From assembly GCF_001182785.1 (NCBI RefSeq), contig NZ_CP012099.1, positions 1,610,501 to 1,674,500 of the forward strand: DNA of 64,000 bases, given 5' to 3'. The number at the start of each line of letters is the position of its first letter. The first letter of the stretch is position 1. This DNA is from Bacillus thuringiensis (GTDB lineage Bacteria > Bacillota > Bacilli > Bacillales > Bacillaceae_G). Position numbers and translations under genes: made by a program. Below the pieces are notes generated by a model that worked only from the letters and a program-made list of their open reading frames with translations, searched no databases and had not been told where the DNA came from. Shown piece by piece: positions 16,853-25,323 of this stretch.

Positions 16853-18490
16853 ATGCCTGAGCAACACACAAAAGGGGATACGAGCACGATTGTGCTAGAA
16901 AAAGAAAATGAGCATTTAACGCCTCAAGAATGCGATATTCTTGGCGAAATTGCAAATATATCATTTGGTTCAGCTTCGACTGTATTATCAACGATTTTAA
17001 ATAGGCAAGTAAGCATTACTGCTCCTCGCATAGAGTTGGTAGATTTATATGATTCAAGAGATGTCGAAGTTCCACATGTTGTATTAAACATTCATTTTAC
17101 AAAAGGATTAGATATGGAAAACCTTCTTGTTCTTAAACAAGATGTTGCATTGTCCATCGCTGATTTAATGATGATGGGAACAGGTGAAGTGGAGGATGGA
17201 AAAGAACTTGGTGAATTAGAACTAAGTGCTGTACAAGAAGCGATGAATCAAATGATGGGATTCGCAGCTACATCTATGTCGGAATTCTTCCAAGATACAG
17301 TAGATATGTCTCCGCCGACGATTAATGTTGTAAAGTTATCAGAAGAAATGGAGAAAATCTCTGAAATCGATGGGAATCATACGATTGTTAAAGTGTCGTT
17401 TGATTTAAAGATAGATAATCTTGTAAACTCTAAACTTGTACAAATTGTTTCAGTTGAGCATGCGAAACAAATGGTAAATAAATTAATGCAATTATCTGGT
17501 GGAGTAGAAGAAAAAGACGAGCCAGCAGAAGTAGTGGAAACTGAGATTGTAGAAGAAGTTGAAAAAGAGCATTTAACACAAGAAGAGAAAGATGTGCTTG
17601 GTGAAATTGCAAATATTTCAATTGGTTCCGCTTCAACAGTATTGTCAACGCTTTTAAATCAGCCAGTTACAATTAGTACACCAAATGTGGAAGCAATCAA
17701 TGTTCGTCATTATGATGGAGTACCAGTGCCATTTGTTATTTTAAATGTTGACTTTGTTGAAGGGCTAAAGAATGAGAATGTATTCGTATTTACGAAAGAT
17801 GTCGCCTTAACAATGGTAGATTTAATGATGATGGGAACAGGAGAAGTTGATCCGGAAAAAGAGCTTACTGAATTAGAACTGAGCGGTATTAAAGAAATTA
17901 TGAACCAAATGATGGGTCACGCTGCTACGGCGATGTCAGAAATGTTCCAAGAAAAAATGGACATGACGCCGCCAAATGTTAAATTTGTAACGTTAAAAGA
18001 AGAAATGGAGTATTTGGGAGAGTCAATGGAAGTGGACGAACTCGTTCAAATTACGTTCAATCTTGAAATTGGTGATCTGCTTCAATCGAAAATGTATCAA
18101 ATTTTGCCAATTTATGAAGCGAAAGAAATGGTAAGGCGACTTCTGTATCCAATGGTGGAAGAAGAAGAGATTGCCACAGAAGAAATTGAGGAAGAAAAAA
18201 TTGTAGAACCAGTTGTGCAACCTATTGAATTTAAAGAAGTAAAACAAATGGAACCAGTATATATGGACACGTCCATTCTACAAAATGTAGAAATGAACGT
18301 GAAATTTGTATTTGGAAGTACAGTGAAAACGATTCAAGATATATTAAGTTTACAAGAAAATGAAGCAGTTGTACTAGATGAGGATATTGATGAACCAATT
18401 CGTATTTATGTAAATGATGTATTAGTGGCGTATGGTGAACTTGTAAATGTAGATGGATTTTTCGGAGTAAAAGTGACGAAATCACTATAA
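16853..18490 (+). CDS. fliY: FliY-like switch protein: two CheC-type phosphatase domains plus FliN (SpoA) domain
   Basis: The 545-residue protein contains two tandem CheC/FliY domains (about 20-220 and 240-435) and a C-terminal FliN/SpoA domain (about 470-545, ILQNVEMNVKFVFGSTVKTIQDIL). Each CheC domain carries both phosphatase motifs (D/S-x3-E-x2-N): Asp28-Glu32-Asn35 and Ser125-Glu129-Asn132 in the first, DVLGEIAN and SGIKEIMN in the second. Ordinary FliY has one such domain and an N-terminal FliM-like CheY-binding peptide; that peptide is absent here. It probably sits at the C-ring and dephosphorylates CheY~P. No separate cheC or cheX is seen. Confidence 0.88.
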   Translation: MPEQHTKGDTSTIVLEKENEHLTPQECDILGEIANISFGSASTVLSTILNRQVSITAPRIELVDLYDSRDVEVPHVVLNIHFTKGLDMENLLVLKQDVALSIADLMMMGTGEVEDGKELGELELSAVQEAMNQMMGFAATSMSEFFQDTVDMSPPTINVVKLSEEMEKISEIDGNHTIVKVSFDLKIDNLVNSKLVQIVSVEHAKQMVNKLMQLSGGVEEKDEPAEVVETEIVEEVEKEHLTQEEKDVLGEIANISIGSASTVLSTLLNQPVTISTPNVEAINVRHYDGVPVPFVILNVDFVEGLKNENVFVFTKDVALTMVDLMMMGTGEVDPEKELTELELSGIKEIMNQMMGHAATAMSEMFQEKMDMTPPNVKFVTLKEEMEYLGESMEVDELVQITFNLEIGDLLQSKMYQILPIYEAKEMVRRLLYPMVEEEEIATEEIEEEKIVEPVVQPIEFKEVKQMEPVYMDTSILQNVEMNVKFVFGSTVKTIQDILSLQENEAVVLDEDIDEPIRIYVNDVLVAYGELVNVDGFFGVKVTKSL

Positions 18491-18519
18491 GGCATTGAAA
18501 TAGGAGTTTGAACTAGTAG

Positions 18520-19902
18520 ATGAAAAACGTAAAGTTTTTTCTAATGAGTTGGCTATGCATACATGTGTGCTTGTTCTTCCCCTTGCAAAGTCAGGCTGAG
18601 GAACAAATTGAGCCAGATCAAAAAATAAATGAAGTGAATGTACAAGAAGAAAATAAGGAATCTCAAGAACCGCCAGAGCAAGTGGAAACGAAACAAGATG
18701 AAGAGAAACAAAAAGAAGCAGAACAACAAGAAGTAGCAAATAAACAATTGAGTGAAAGAAAGATAGAAACAGAACAGGGAATTATTACAGTAAATAAGCC
18801 GGAGCTTAAAGTTGGCGAAGAGGTGCGAATTGCTGTAGAACCAAATGGGAAAAACATTCAAAGTATGAAAGGTATATTGCAGTTACAAAAAAATGGCGAG
18901 CAATATGCGCAAGAAAGAATGTTATCTTTTGAGTATGATGAAGAAACGAAGAGCTGGGTTGCTAACTATAAAGCAGGGGATTTTGATTTGCAAGGTGATT
19001 GGAATCTTCAGCTCGTTCAAAGTTACAAAGAGAATGAGAAAGAAGAGCTCATAAAAAATGAAGTGAAAGTCCCGCTCATTCGTATTAAAAATGAAACGCC
19101 AACTATAGATAAAGAATTGCCAAAGTTACAGAAAGTTACTATTGATGAAGTAAAAGAGAACTTAGTTGAACGAAAACAGGGAGATTCTATACAAATACGA
19201 GTAAAAGCGTCAGATATAGAATCGGTTGTAAAAGAAGTGCGCGTTACATTAAAAGGGAAAGAAAATAAAGAGCTTTCCTTTTTATTAGACTACAACAAGC
19301 ATGATATGGATTGGCAAAAAGTATTTGAAATAACAGAAGCATTGCCGGCTGGGCCATACGAATTACTTGTAGAGATAATAGATGCAGCAGGTAATAAACT
19401 TGTTGAGGAAAGTGAATATACCATTTCTGTTTTGGCGCCAAAAAACGAAGATGATAAAAAGATAGAAGAGAAAGAAAAAGAAAAAGAAGAAAAATTAGAT
19501 AATAAACTAGAAAATGAATTAGAAGATAAGAAAGAAAATGAGAAGCAAGAAGATTCGAAAGTCAAAAACCCGCTTCCAGAAGAAAATTTACCAGTCGTTC
19601 AAATTCCGAAGCAAGATGAGATAGTAAATAAGTTTATAAAAGAACCGTTGAAAGAGAAAGAGGAATTTACTTACGTTATAAAAGAGCCGTTCGAAGACAA
19701 CAAGGAAGTACATAAGGCGAAGGACCAAAAAGAGAAAAATAACAAACAAGTTGTCTCTAAAAAGAAAGAACAAAAAGAAGAACCGAAAGACAAGAAAGAA
19801 GAAAAAGGTGAACAGGGAGTGCAAGCTTCTGATGTGTTTACTATCATGTCAGGTTTATTCGTACTGTTTTTAGTTTTAAAGAGTAATAAAGAATGGGGCT
19901 AA
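18520..19902 (+). CDS. Uncharacterised secreted/anchored Lys-Glu-rich protein
   Basis: A 460-residue protein with an N-terminal signal sequence (VKFFLMSWLCIHVCLFF ending SQAEE), two charge-dense low-complexity segments (about 25-75 and 305-440, dominated by Lys and Glu), a folded middle with two beta-sandwich-like modules (about 85-190 and 205-305, the second ending AGNKLVEESEYTISV) and a C-terminal transmembrane helix (DVFTIMSGLFVLFLVL). It appears to span wall and membrane. The family is not recognised. It is 29 bases after the switch protein and 27 bases before another anchored protein, so it is probably motility related. Confidence 0.75.
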   Translation: MKNVKFFLMSWLCIHVCLFFPLQSQAEEQIEPDQKINEVNVQEENKESQEPPEQVETKQDEEKQKEAEQQEVANKQLSERKIETEQGIITVNKPELKVGEEVRIAVEPNGKNIQSMKGILQLQKNGEQYAQERMLSFEYDEETKSWVANYKAGDFDLQGDWNLQLVQSYKENEKEELIKNEVKVPLIRIKNETPTIDKELPKLQKVTIDEVKENLVERKQGDSIQIRVKASDIESVVKEVRVTLKGKENKELSFLLDYNKHDMDWQKVFEITEALPAGPYELLVEIIDAAGNKLVEESEYTISVLAPKNEDDKKIEEKEKEKEEKLDNKLENELEDKKENEKQEDSKVKNPLPEENLPVVQIPKQDEIVNKFIKEPLKEKEEFTYVIKEPFEDNKEVHKAKDQKEKNNKQVVSKKKEQKEEPKDKKEEKGEQGVQASDVFTIMSGLFVLFLVLKSNKEWG

Positions 19903-19929
19903 TTATTTCATAGTAGTGGAGGTGCTTAA

Positions 19930-20646
19930 ATGGAGATTAAACGTACGACAATTGAAGATAAGGCGTTACAACCATTAAAACAGCCTGCAGCTATTTCGGA
20001 GCATGAAATCCAGAAAGAACGAAAGCGTAGCAATTTAGTGTTTACTGGACAGTCTAAAATTATTTCGAAAAATAATGAAATAGGTATTTTACTTGCAAGT
20101 TTAAGTGATGGAAAGATTATGAAGGAAATGCTTTCGAAAGAGATGGATACAGTGTTACAACTTTTTAAAAAGTTACATACGTTATCCGGAGAAGGTAAGC
20201 AAACAGAAAAAATATTTGAACAAGTAATTAGAAGCCTACAAGGGCTTGTTAAGCAGGCGCATATAAAAGAACTTCCTTTGTTAGATGGAACATATGATTT
20301 CGCTGAAGTACAACTATCATTTGGTAGAAAAGTACATATTCCGTTATTAGATGTGAGTGCACTTATCTCTAGAGTGGAAAGTGATTCTTCAGAAGGAAAT
20401 ATAAATTTGATGGTAACGGTTATTACTGCTTATATAACGAAATTGTCTAACGAAACAATTTTAATTAGCGTTACAGACCGCATTGCTAAAGATCGGGATG
20501 TAAGTGTATGGAGAGCGCTTGCGGAAATGAACATGACACAATTGTCACAGGCGTTGAAACATACGGTGCAAGAACATAAATGGTCTATGACGTTTCTTTT
20601 TCTCTTTATATGGATTGTCGGTATTATTTTAATTCGAGTTATGTAA
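19930..20646 (+). CDS. Uncharacterised tail-anchored protein of the motility operon
   Basis: The 238-residue protein has no signal sequence, a basic N-terminus, a helical region (about 45-105) and a C-terminal membrane helix (WSMTFLFLFIWIVGIILIRVM). The stretch LHTLSGEGKQTEKIFEQV followed by ELPLLDGTYDFAEVQL faintly recalls the D1 helix and LLDG loop of flagellins; this is a visual impression only. It ends the operon at a strong bidirectional terminator shared with cheR. An AGTAGTGGAGGTGC ribosome site precedes the ATG. Confidence 0.7.
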   Translation: MEIKRTTIEDKALQPLKQPAAISEHEIQKERKRSNLVFTGQSKIISKNNEIGILLASLSDGKIMKEMLSKEMDTVLQLFKKLHTLSGEGKQTEKIFEQVIRSLQGLVKQAHIKELPLLDGTYDFAEVQLSFGRKVHIPLLDVSALISRVESDSSEGNINLMVTVITAYITKLSNETILISVTDRIAKDRDVSVWRALAEMNMTQLSQALKHTVQEHKWSMTFLFLFIWIVGIILIRVM

Positions 20647-20678
20647 AAAGGTCGTCACTCCATTGTGACGACCTTTTT
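20645..20678. terminator. Bidirectional terminator between the FliY-like operon and cheR
   Basis: Perfect 14-bp arms AAAAAGGTCGTCAC and GTGACGACCTTTTT around a 6-base loop. Confidence 0.92.
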
Positions 20679-21460
20679 TATATTTTTTCGTAGAAGAATG
20701 TATCAAATCGCTGAAGATTGTAACGTTCGGGTGTTAAAATTTGTTCCGTACTACCAACAAATAGTACACCGCCTTTTCGTAAAGAACGACTAAATTTTTC
20801 ATAAAGTTTTACTCTTGCTTCTTCTGTAAAATAAATCATTACGTTACGACAAATAATCAAATCATAATTTGTATCGAACGACTGCATTAAAAGGTCGTGC
20901 TGTTTGAACGTAACGTTTTGTTTAATGTTTTGATGCAATGAATATATATCATTCTCTTTTGTGAAATGACGTTCTTTCAAATCATTAGGTAATTCCTTCA
21001 GAGAACGTTCTGTATATTGACCGCGTTTTGCGGTTTCTAAAATATGAAAATCAAGATCTGTTGCTTGAATTTCAAAACGAAATGGAGCTAGATGCTTTGA
21101 TAAAATTAAAGAGAGTGTATAGGGTTCTTCACCAGCAGCGCAAGCGGCACTCCATACCTTTAATTTTCCGCTATTTTGTTCGAGTAATTTTGGTAGTGCT
21201 TTCGACTCTAAAGTTTGCCAGCGTTCTTTATTTCTAAAAAACTCTGAAACGTTAATTGTAATATAGTCAATAAAATTTAAAAATAAATTTTGATCAGCGC
21301 GTAATTTGTTTAAAAAATTAGTGTAGTTTTCGAAGCCTTTTCTCGAAATGAAAGCATCGATTCTACGGCGCATTCTATCTTGTTTATAAGAAGCGATATC
21401 CATATTGAATTGTTGTTTAAAACTCGCGATAAAATGATCATAATCTTGTTCAATTATCAT
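20678..21460 (-). CDS. cheR: Chemotaxis glutamate methyltransferase CheR
   Basis: The 260-residue protein has the N-terminal CheR helical domain (SYKQDRMRRRIDAFISRKGF, TINVSEFFRN) and the SAM-binding fold (KVWSAACAAGEEPYTLSL, then the CRNVMIYF motif and GGVLFVGSTEQI). It methylates glutamates of chemoreceptors with SAM; no cheB is seen here. The start is uncertain: the ATG at 21460 lies 30 bases from GGGGGAGG (21491-21498), separated by a perfect hairpin; a GTG at 21475 inside that hairpin gives a 265-residue form. The gene is opposite to its neighbours. Confidence 0.9.
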   Translation of the reverse strand: MIIEQDYDHFIASFKQQFNMDIASYKQDRMRRRIDAFISRKGFENYTNFLNKLRADQNLFLNFIDYITINVSEFFRNKERWQTLESKALPKLLEQNSGKLKVWSAACAAGEEPYTLSLILSKHLAPFRFEIQATDLDFHILETAKRGQYTERSLKELPNDLKERHFTKENDIYSLHQNIKQNVTFKQHDLLMQSFDTNYDLIICRNVMIYFTEEARVKLYEKFSRSLRKGGVLFVGSTEQILTPERYNLQRFDTFFYEKI

Positions 21461-21470
21461 ATTTACAATG

Positions 21471-21492
21471 GGCACAATAATGATATTGTGCC
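21471..21492 (-). promoter_or_regulatory. Hairpin between the cheR ribosome site and start codon
   Basis: GGCACAATA and TATTGTGCC pair perfectly (9 bp) around a 4-base loop. The Shine-Dalgarno GGGGGAGG abuts it and the ATG lies 10 bases beyond. If folded, the hairpin would bring ribosome site and ATG to about 10-12 bases. Confidence 0.5.
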
Positions 21493-21499
21493 TCCCCCT

Positions 21500-21997
21500 T
21501 TACATCATACGAATTTTTTGTTCAAAGCTTTTTTTCATTTGCTTTTCATGTAATCCTGGTAAATCATAAATGACAGCATCAATACCTGCTTCTTTTGCAA
21601 CATCGACAGGGATGACAGATGTATGTTTGTCCCCATTATAAAAACAGAGAACTAAATCAGTGTCTTCAATAATTTGTTTAACAAAAAACATATAATCTGA
21701 TCGGTAAATGGAGTCAGAAGGATGATCGAAAGCAACATATTCGGCTCCGTGTTTTTTTAAGTAATCAACGACTTCTTGAAATTCATCTGTTATTGCTTGC
21801 AATGGTTGCAGCGTGTAAAGGCATAAATTTTGAGCGAGTCTTTCATTCTCAACGAAAAAACGAAGAACCTCATTTTCAATAGATTTATAACATAATATGT
21901 AAATTTTATGTTTGTGAGCATAGTCAGTTAAAAATTTTTTAATTTCTTCTTGATCTAATGCTGTTAATTGATTTGAACCACAAAGGAAAATATTCAT
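21500..21997 (-). CDS. Uncharacterised Rossmann-like (possibly SLOG-type) protein
   Basis: A 165-residue soluble protein starting MNIFLCGSNQLTALDQEEIKKFL, an opening strand and Gly-Ser loop like the SLOG/LOG nucleotide-binding families, followed by alternating helices and strands (DTDLVLCFYNGDKHTSVIPVDVAKEAGIDAVIYDLPG). The ligand is unknown. It probably forms an operon with cheR, 39 bases downstream. Start 21997 follows GAGGTGG; the longer frame to 22054 lacks one. Confidence 0.6.
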   Translation of the reverse strand: MNIFLCGSNQLTALDQEEIKKFLTDYAHKHKIYILCYKSIENEVLRFFVENERLAQNLCLYTLQPLQAITDEFQEVVDYLKKHGAEYVAFDHPSDSIYRSDYMFFVKQIIEDTDLVLCFYNGDKHTSVIPVDVAKEAGIDAVIYDLPGLHEKQMKKSFEQKIRMM

Positions 21998-22140
21998 AGA
22001 ATTGTGCCACCTCATGCTAAATTGTAACATATCTTTTATAAAAAATAACTGCAAAATATTACTGTTCAGAGTATAATTATAAATAACTGGATTTTACGAT
22101 TAAGTTTAGGAAGAAATAAAAAAATAAATAGGTGATATAT

Positions 22141-22605
22141 ATGCTACGTTCTATCTCGCATAATCCAATTTTATCGCATATACCGCCTGCTACTCAAATG
22201 CCGAAAGAAGCAAATGTCAGGACAGGACTTGCATTTTCGGATAATTTGCATGCAGATCCGAAAAAAGATAAATTACTAGAACAAATGGAAGCGTTTGTCG
22301 ATAATATTGGAGAAATTAAAGAGAAAATTGAAATGGAATTAACGCTTGATAATGTAATGGAATACAAAAATACAGTAAAATCATTTTTGAATTTTTACGT
22401 TGATAATGTATTGCAGTATAAAGATGTCATGTCTCGTCACCCACGTTACGGATATTCACAGAAAATGACGATTGTGAAACAGGCAGAAATGGGATTGAAT
22501 GAATTAGAAGATGTTATGAATTTAATTAATACGAAAACAGGACATTTAGAAATGTTAAATCAAATTGGAGAAATCCATGGTTTAATTGTGAATTTAGTCT
22601 TGTAA
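22141..22605 (+). CDS. yaaR: YaaR-family (DUF327) protein
   Basis: The 154-residue protein has the YaaR pattern: a helical core with LEQMEAFVDNIGEIKEKIEMELTLDNVMEYKNTVKSFLNFYVDNVLQYKDV and the Tyr/Arg motif SRHPRYGYSQKMTIVKQ. Function is not established; relatives are often next to flagellar or DNA-replication genes. It is first in the hook-filament-junction operon. The ATG at 22141 follows AGGTGA; the GTG at 22132 is inside that site. Confidence 0.8.
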   Translation: MLRSISHNPILSHIPPATQMPKEANVRTGLAFSDNLHADPKKDKLLEQMEAFVDNIGEIKEKIEMELTLDNVMEYKNTVKSFLNFYVDNVLQYKDVMSRHPRYGYSQKMTIVKQAEMGLNELEDVMNLINTKTGHLEMLNQIGEIHGLIVNLVL

Positions 22606-22620
22606 AAGAAAGGAAGCTAT

Positions 22621-23073
22621 ATGTACATACAATTATATGAAAAACTCGTTATTATTCAAAAAGCGTATGAAAATATTCAAGCGCTTGGAGAGCAAATATA
22701 TGAGAATTTAAAAAATAAAAATGTAAATGCAGTTCAAAAGTTGCAAGTAGAGCAATTGCAGTACATTGATGGTTTAAAAGGGTTATCAAGCTCATTTGAA
22801 GAAATGGTTGTTCATTTCTGTAAAGAACAAGGAGTTGAATCGTTTCGTGTAAGTGCGTTATTTTCGTGTTTTTCTCAAGAAGAAATTGAAAAAATGGAAG
22901 AATTACAAAAAAACGTAACTGAATTAGAAGAGAATGTAAAAATGATTCTTTTGAAAAATCAATATTACTTAAACGTACTATTAAAAACTACAGAAAGTAT
23001 TGTGGATTCTGTTTCTGAATATAACTTAGAGCGAAACAATAATTCGCAAATCTTTATGAACGAACTATTGTAA
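22621..23073 (+). CDS. flgN: FlgN-like chaperone for FlgK/FlgL
   Basis: A 150-residue all-helical coiled-coil protein (KLVIIQKAYENIQALGEQIYENLKNKNVNAVQKLQVEQLQYIDGL) whose size, helix content and place directly before flgK and flgL match FlgN export chaperones. Primary-sequence similarity to FlgN is weak by eye, so the call rests mostly on context. It is 17 bases before flgK. Confidence 0.65.
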   Translation: MYIQLYEKLVIIQKAYENIQALGEQIYENLKNKNVNAVQKLQVEQLQYIDGLKGLSSSFEEMVVHFCKEQGVESFRVSALFSCFSQEEIEKMEELQKNVTELEENVKMILLKNQYYLNVLLKTTESIVDSVSEYNLERNNNSQIFMNELL

Positions 23074-23090
23074 AGGAGAAGTGAAGCTTT

Positions 23091-24389
23091 ATGAGATTAT
23101 CTGATTATAATACACCGCTATCAGGCATGTTAGCGGCTCAAATGGGGTTACAAACAACGAAACAAAACTTGTCTAACATTCATACACCGGGTTATGTTCG
23201 TCAAATGGTGAATTACGGATCTGCTGGAGGGAGTAAAGGGTATGCACCAGAACAAAGAATAGGGTATGGGGTACAAACATTAGGTGTTGATCGTATTACA
23301 GATGAAGTGAAGACAAAGCAATATAATGATCAAATGTCACAGTTCTCTTACTATGCATATATGAATTCTACTTTGTCGCGAGTAGAGTCTATGGTAGGAA
23401 CGACAGGTAAAAATTCATTATCTAGTTTAATGGATGGGTTTTTCAATGCTTTTCGTGAAGTTGCAAAAAATCCGGAGCAATCAAATTACTACGATACATT
23501 AATTGCTGAAACGGGGAAGTTCACAAGTCAAGTAAGTCGTCTCGCGAAAAACTTAGATACAGTGGAAGCACAGACGACAGAAGATATTGAAGCGCATGTT
23601 AATGAATTTAATCGACTTGCTGCTAGTTTAGCAGAAGCGAACAAGAAAATTGGACAAGCTGGTACACAAGTACCAAATCAACTATTAGATGAACGTGATC
23701 GTATTATGACAGAAATGTCTCAGTATGCAGATATAGAAGTATCTTATGAAGCTACAAATCCTAATATTGCAAGTGTTAGGATGAATGGTGTTTTAACTGT
23801 AAATGGTCAAGATACATATCCACTTCAATTACAGAAGGATAAAAAGCCAATGTCTGTACAAATATCTGGAACGGATATCCCATTAAGTGGTGGGACAATT
23901 TTATCGGCAATTGATACGAAAGCAAAGATTACAAATTATAAAGATAATCTGAATGAGTTTGTAAATTCGTTAAAAAAACAAGTGAATAATACTATGAAGA
24001 AAGAGCTTTTTGTAGGAGAAGATGCGAAGAAACTTGAATTGAATCCTGATTTTATAAAAGATATTTCAAAAATGAAAATTTCGGCTGAAACTGCCAACAA
24101 CCTTGCGGCTATTACAGATAAAGGCTATAAGGATGGACTTACATATAAGCAAGCCTTAGATCAATTTTTAGTTGGGGTAGCCTCTGATAAAAGTTCAGTA
24201 AATGCATATCAAAATATTCATAAGGATTTATTAGAAGGTATCCAGCAAGAAAAGATGAGCATCGAGGGCGTAAATATGGAAGAAGAAATGGTTAATTTAA
24301 TGGCCTTCCAGAAATACTTCGTGGCGAATTCTAAAGCTATAACTACGATGAATGAAGTGTTTGATAGTTTGTTTTCGATTATTAGATAA
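23091..24389 (+). CDS. flgK: Flagellar hook-associated protein 1 FlgK
   Basis: The 432-residue axial protein opens with the D0 rod/hook signature (TPLSGMLAAQMGLQTTKQNLSNIHTPGYVRQ) and closes with the matching C-terminal helix (EEEMVNLMAFQKYFVANSKAITTMNEVFDSLFSII). The central region (about 170-330) is the variable domain. It forms the first hook-filament junction ring. It is intact and followed by flgL in the same operon. Confidence 0.93.
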   Translation: MRLSDYNTPLSGMLAAQMGLQTTKQNLSNIHTPGYVRQMVNYGSAGGSKGYAPEQRIGYGVQTLGVDRITDEVKTKQYNDQMSQFSYYAYMNSTLSRVESMVGTTGKNSLSSLMDGFFNAFREVAKNPEQSNYYDTLIAETGKFTSQVSRLAKNLDTVEAQTTEDIEAHVNEFNRLAASLAEANKKIGQAGTQVPNQLLDERDRIMTEMSQYADIEVSYEATNPNIASVRMNGVLTVNGQDTYPLQLQKDKKPMSVQISGTDIPLSGGTILSAIDTKAKITNYKDNLNEFVNSLKKQVNNTMKKELFVGEDAKKLELNPDFIKDISKMKISAETANNLAAITDKGYKDGLTYKQALDQFLVGVASDKSSVNAYQNIHKDLLEGIQQEKMSIEGVNMEEEMVNLMAFQKYFVANSKAITTMNEVFDSLFSIIR

Positions 24390-24440
24390 GGAGTAGTCAT
24401 GTATAGTTGGTAATTGGAAATATTTAAGGAGGAGATAGAA

Positions 24441-25304
24441 ATGAGAGTATCTACATTTCAAAATGCAAACTGGGCAAAGAATCAGTTGATGGATTTAAAT
24501 GTGCAACAGCAATACCACCGAAATCAAGTAACCTCAGGGAAGAAAAACCTTCTTATGAGTGAAGATCCACTTGCAGCAAGTAAATCATTTGCGATTCAAC
24601 ATTCATTGGCAAATATGGAGCAAATGCAGAAAGATATAGCGGATTCGAAAAATGTATTAACACAAACTGAAAATACTTTACAAGGTGTTTTGAAATCTTT
24701 AACAAGAGCAGACCAATTAACAGTACAAGCATTGAATGGTACAAATAGTGAAAAAGAATTGCAGGCTATTGGTGTAGAGATTGATCAAATTTTAAAACAG
24801 GTCGTCTATTTAGCGAATACAAAAGAACAAGGTCGTTATATTTTCGGTGGTGATAGTGCAGAAAATCCGCCATTTACAGAAGATGGTACGTACCAGGGTG
24901 GAAAAAATGATGTGAACTGGAAACTAAATGACGGTTATGAATTCAAAGCGTTCCGTAACGGTGAAGCATTATTATCCCCTGTTATAAAAACGTTAAAACA
25001 GATGAGTGAAGCAATGCAAAACGGTGAGCAAAAAGCACTAAAACCGTTATTAGAAGGAAATAAGCAAAACTTAGATGGCATCATTAACCGTACAACTGAA
25101 GTTGGTTCAACAATGAACACAATGGAGACGTTTAAAACAATTTTAAGCGAGCAAAATGTAGCACTTCAAGAAAACCGTAAAGAAATTGAGGATGTTGATT
25201 TAGCGGTCGCAATTTCTGATTTAGCTTATATAAACGCAACGTACGAAGCAACATTAAAAGCTGTTAGTACAATGAGTAAAACGAGTATTTTAGATTACAT
25301 GTAA
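24441..25304 (+). CDS. flgL: Flagellar hook-associated protein 3 FlgL
   Basis: The 287-residue protein has flagellin-like terminal domains: VTSGKKNLLMSEDPLAASKSFAIQHSLANMEQ near the N-terminus, the LANTKEQGRYIFGGDSAENPPF loop typical of FlgL, and the C-terminal helix VDLAVAISDLAYINATYEATLKAVSTM. It forms the second junction ring, onto which flagellin polymerises. The ATG at 24441 follows AAGGAGGAGATAGAA, which is better than the upstream in-frame start at 24414. Confidence 0.93.
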   Translation: MRVSTFQNANWAKNQLMDLNVQQQYHRNQVTSGKKNLLMSEDPLAASKSFAIQHSLANMEQMQKDIADSKNVLTQTENTLQGVLKSLTRADQLTVQALNGTNSEKELQAIGVEIDQILKQVVYLANTKEQGRYIFGGDSAENPPFTEDGTYQGGKNDVNWKLNDGYEFKAFRNGEALLSPVIKTLKQMSEAMQNGEQKALKPLLEGNKQNLDGIINRTTEVGSTMNTMETFKTILSEQNVALQENRKEIEDVDLAVAISDLAYINATYEATLKAVSTMSKTSILDYM

Positions 25305-25323
25305 ATGATAAGGAGTGAAAAAT

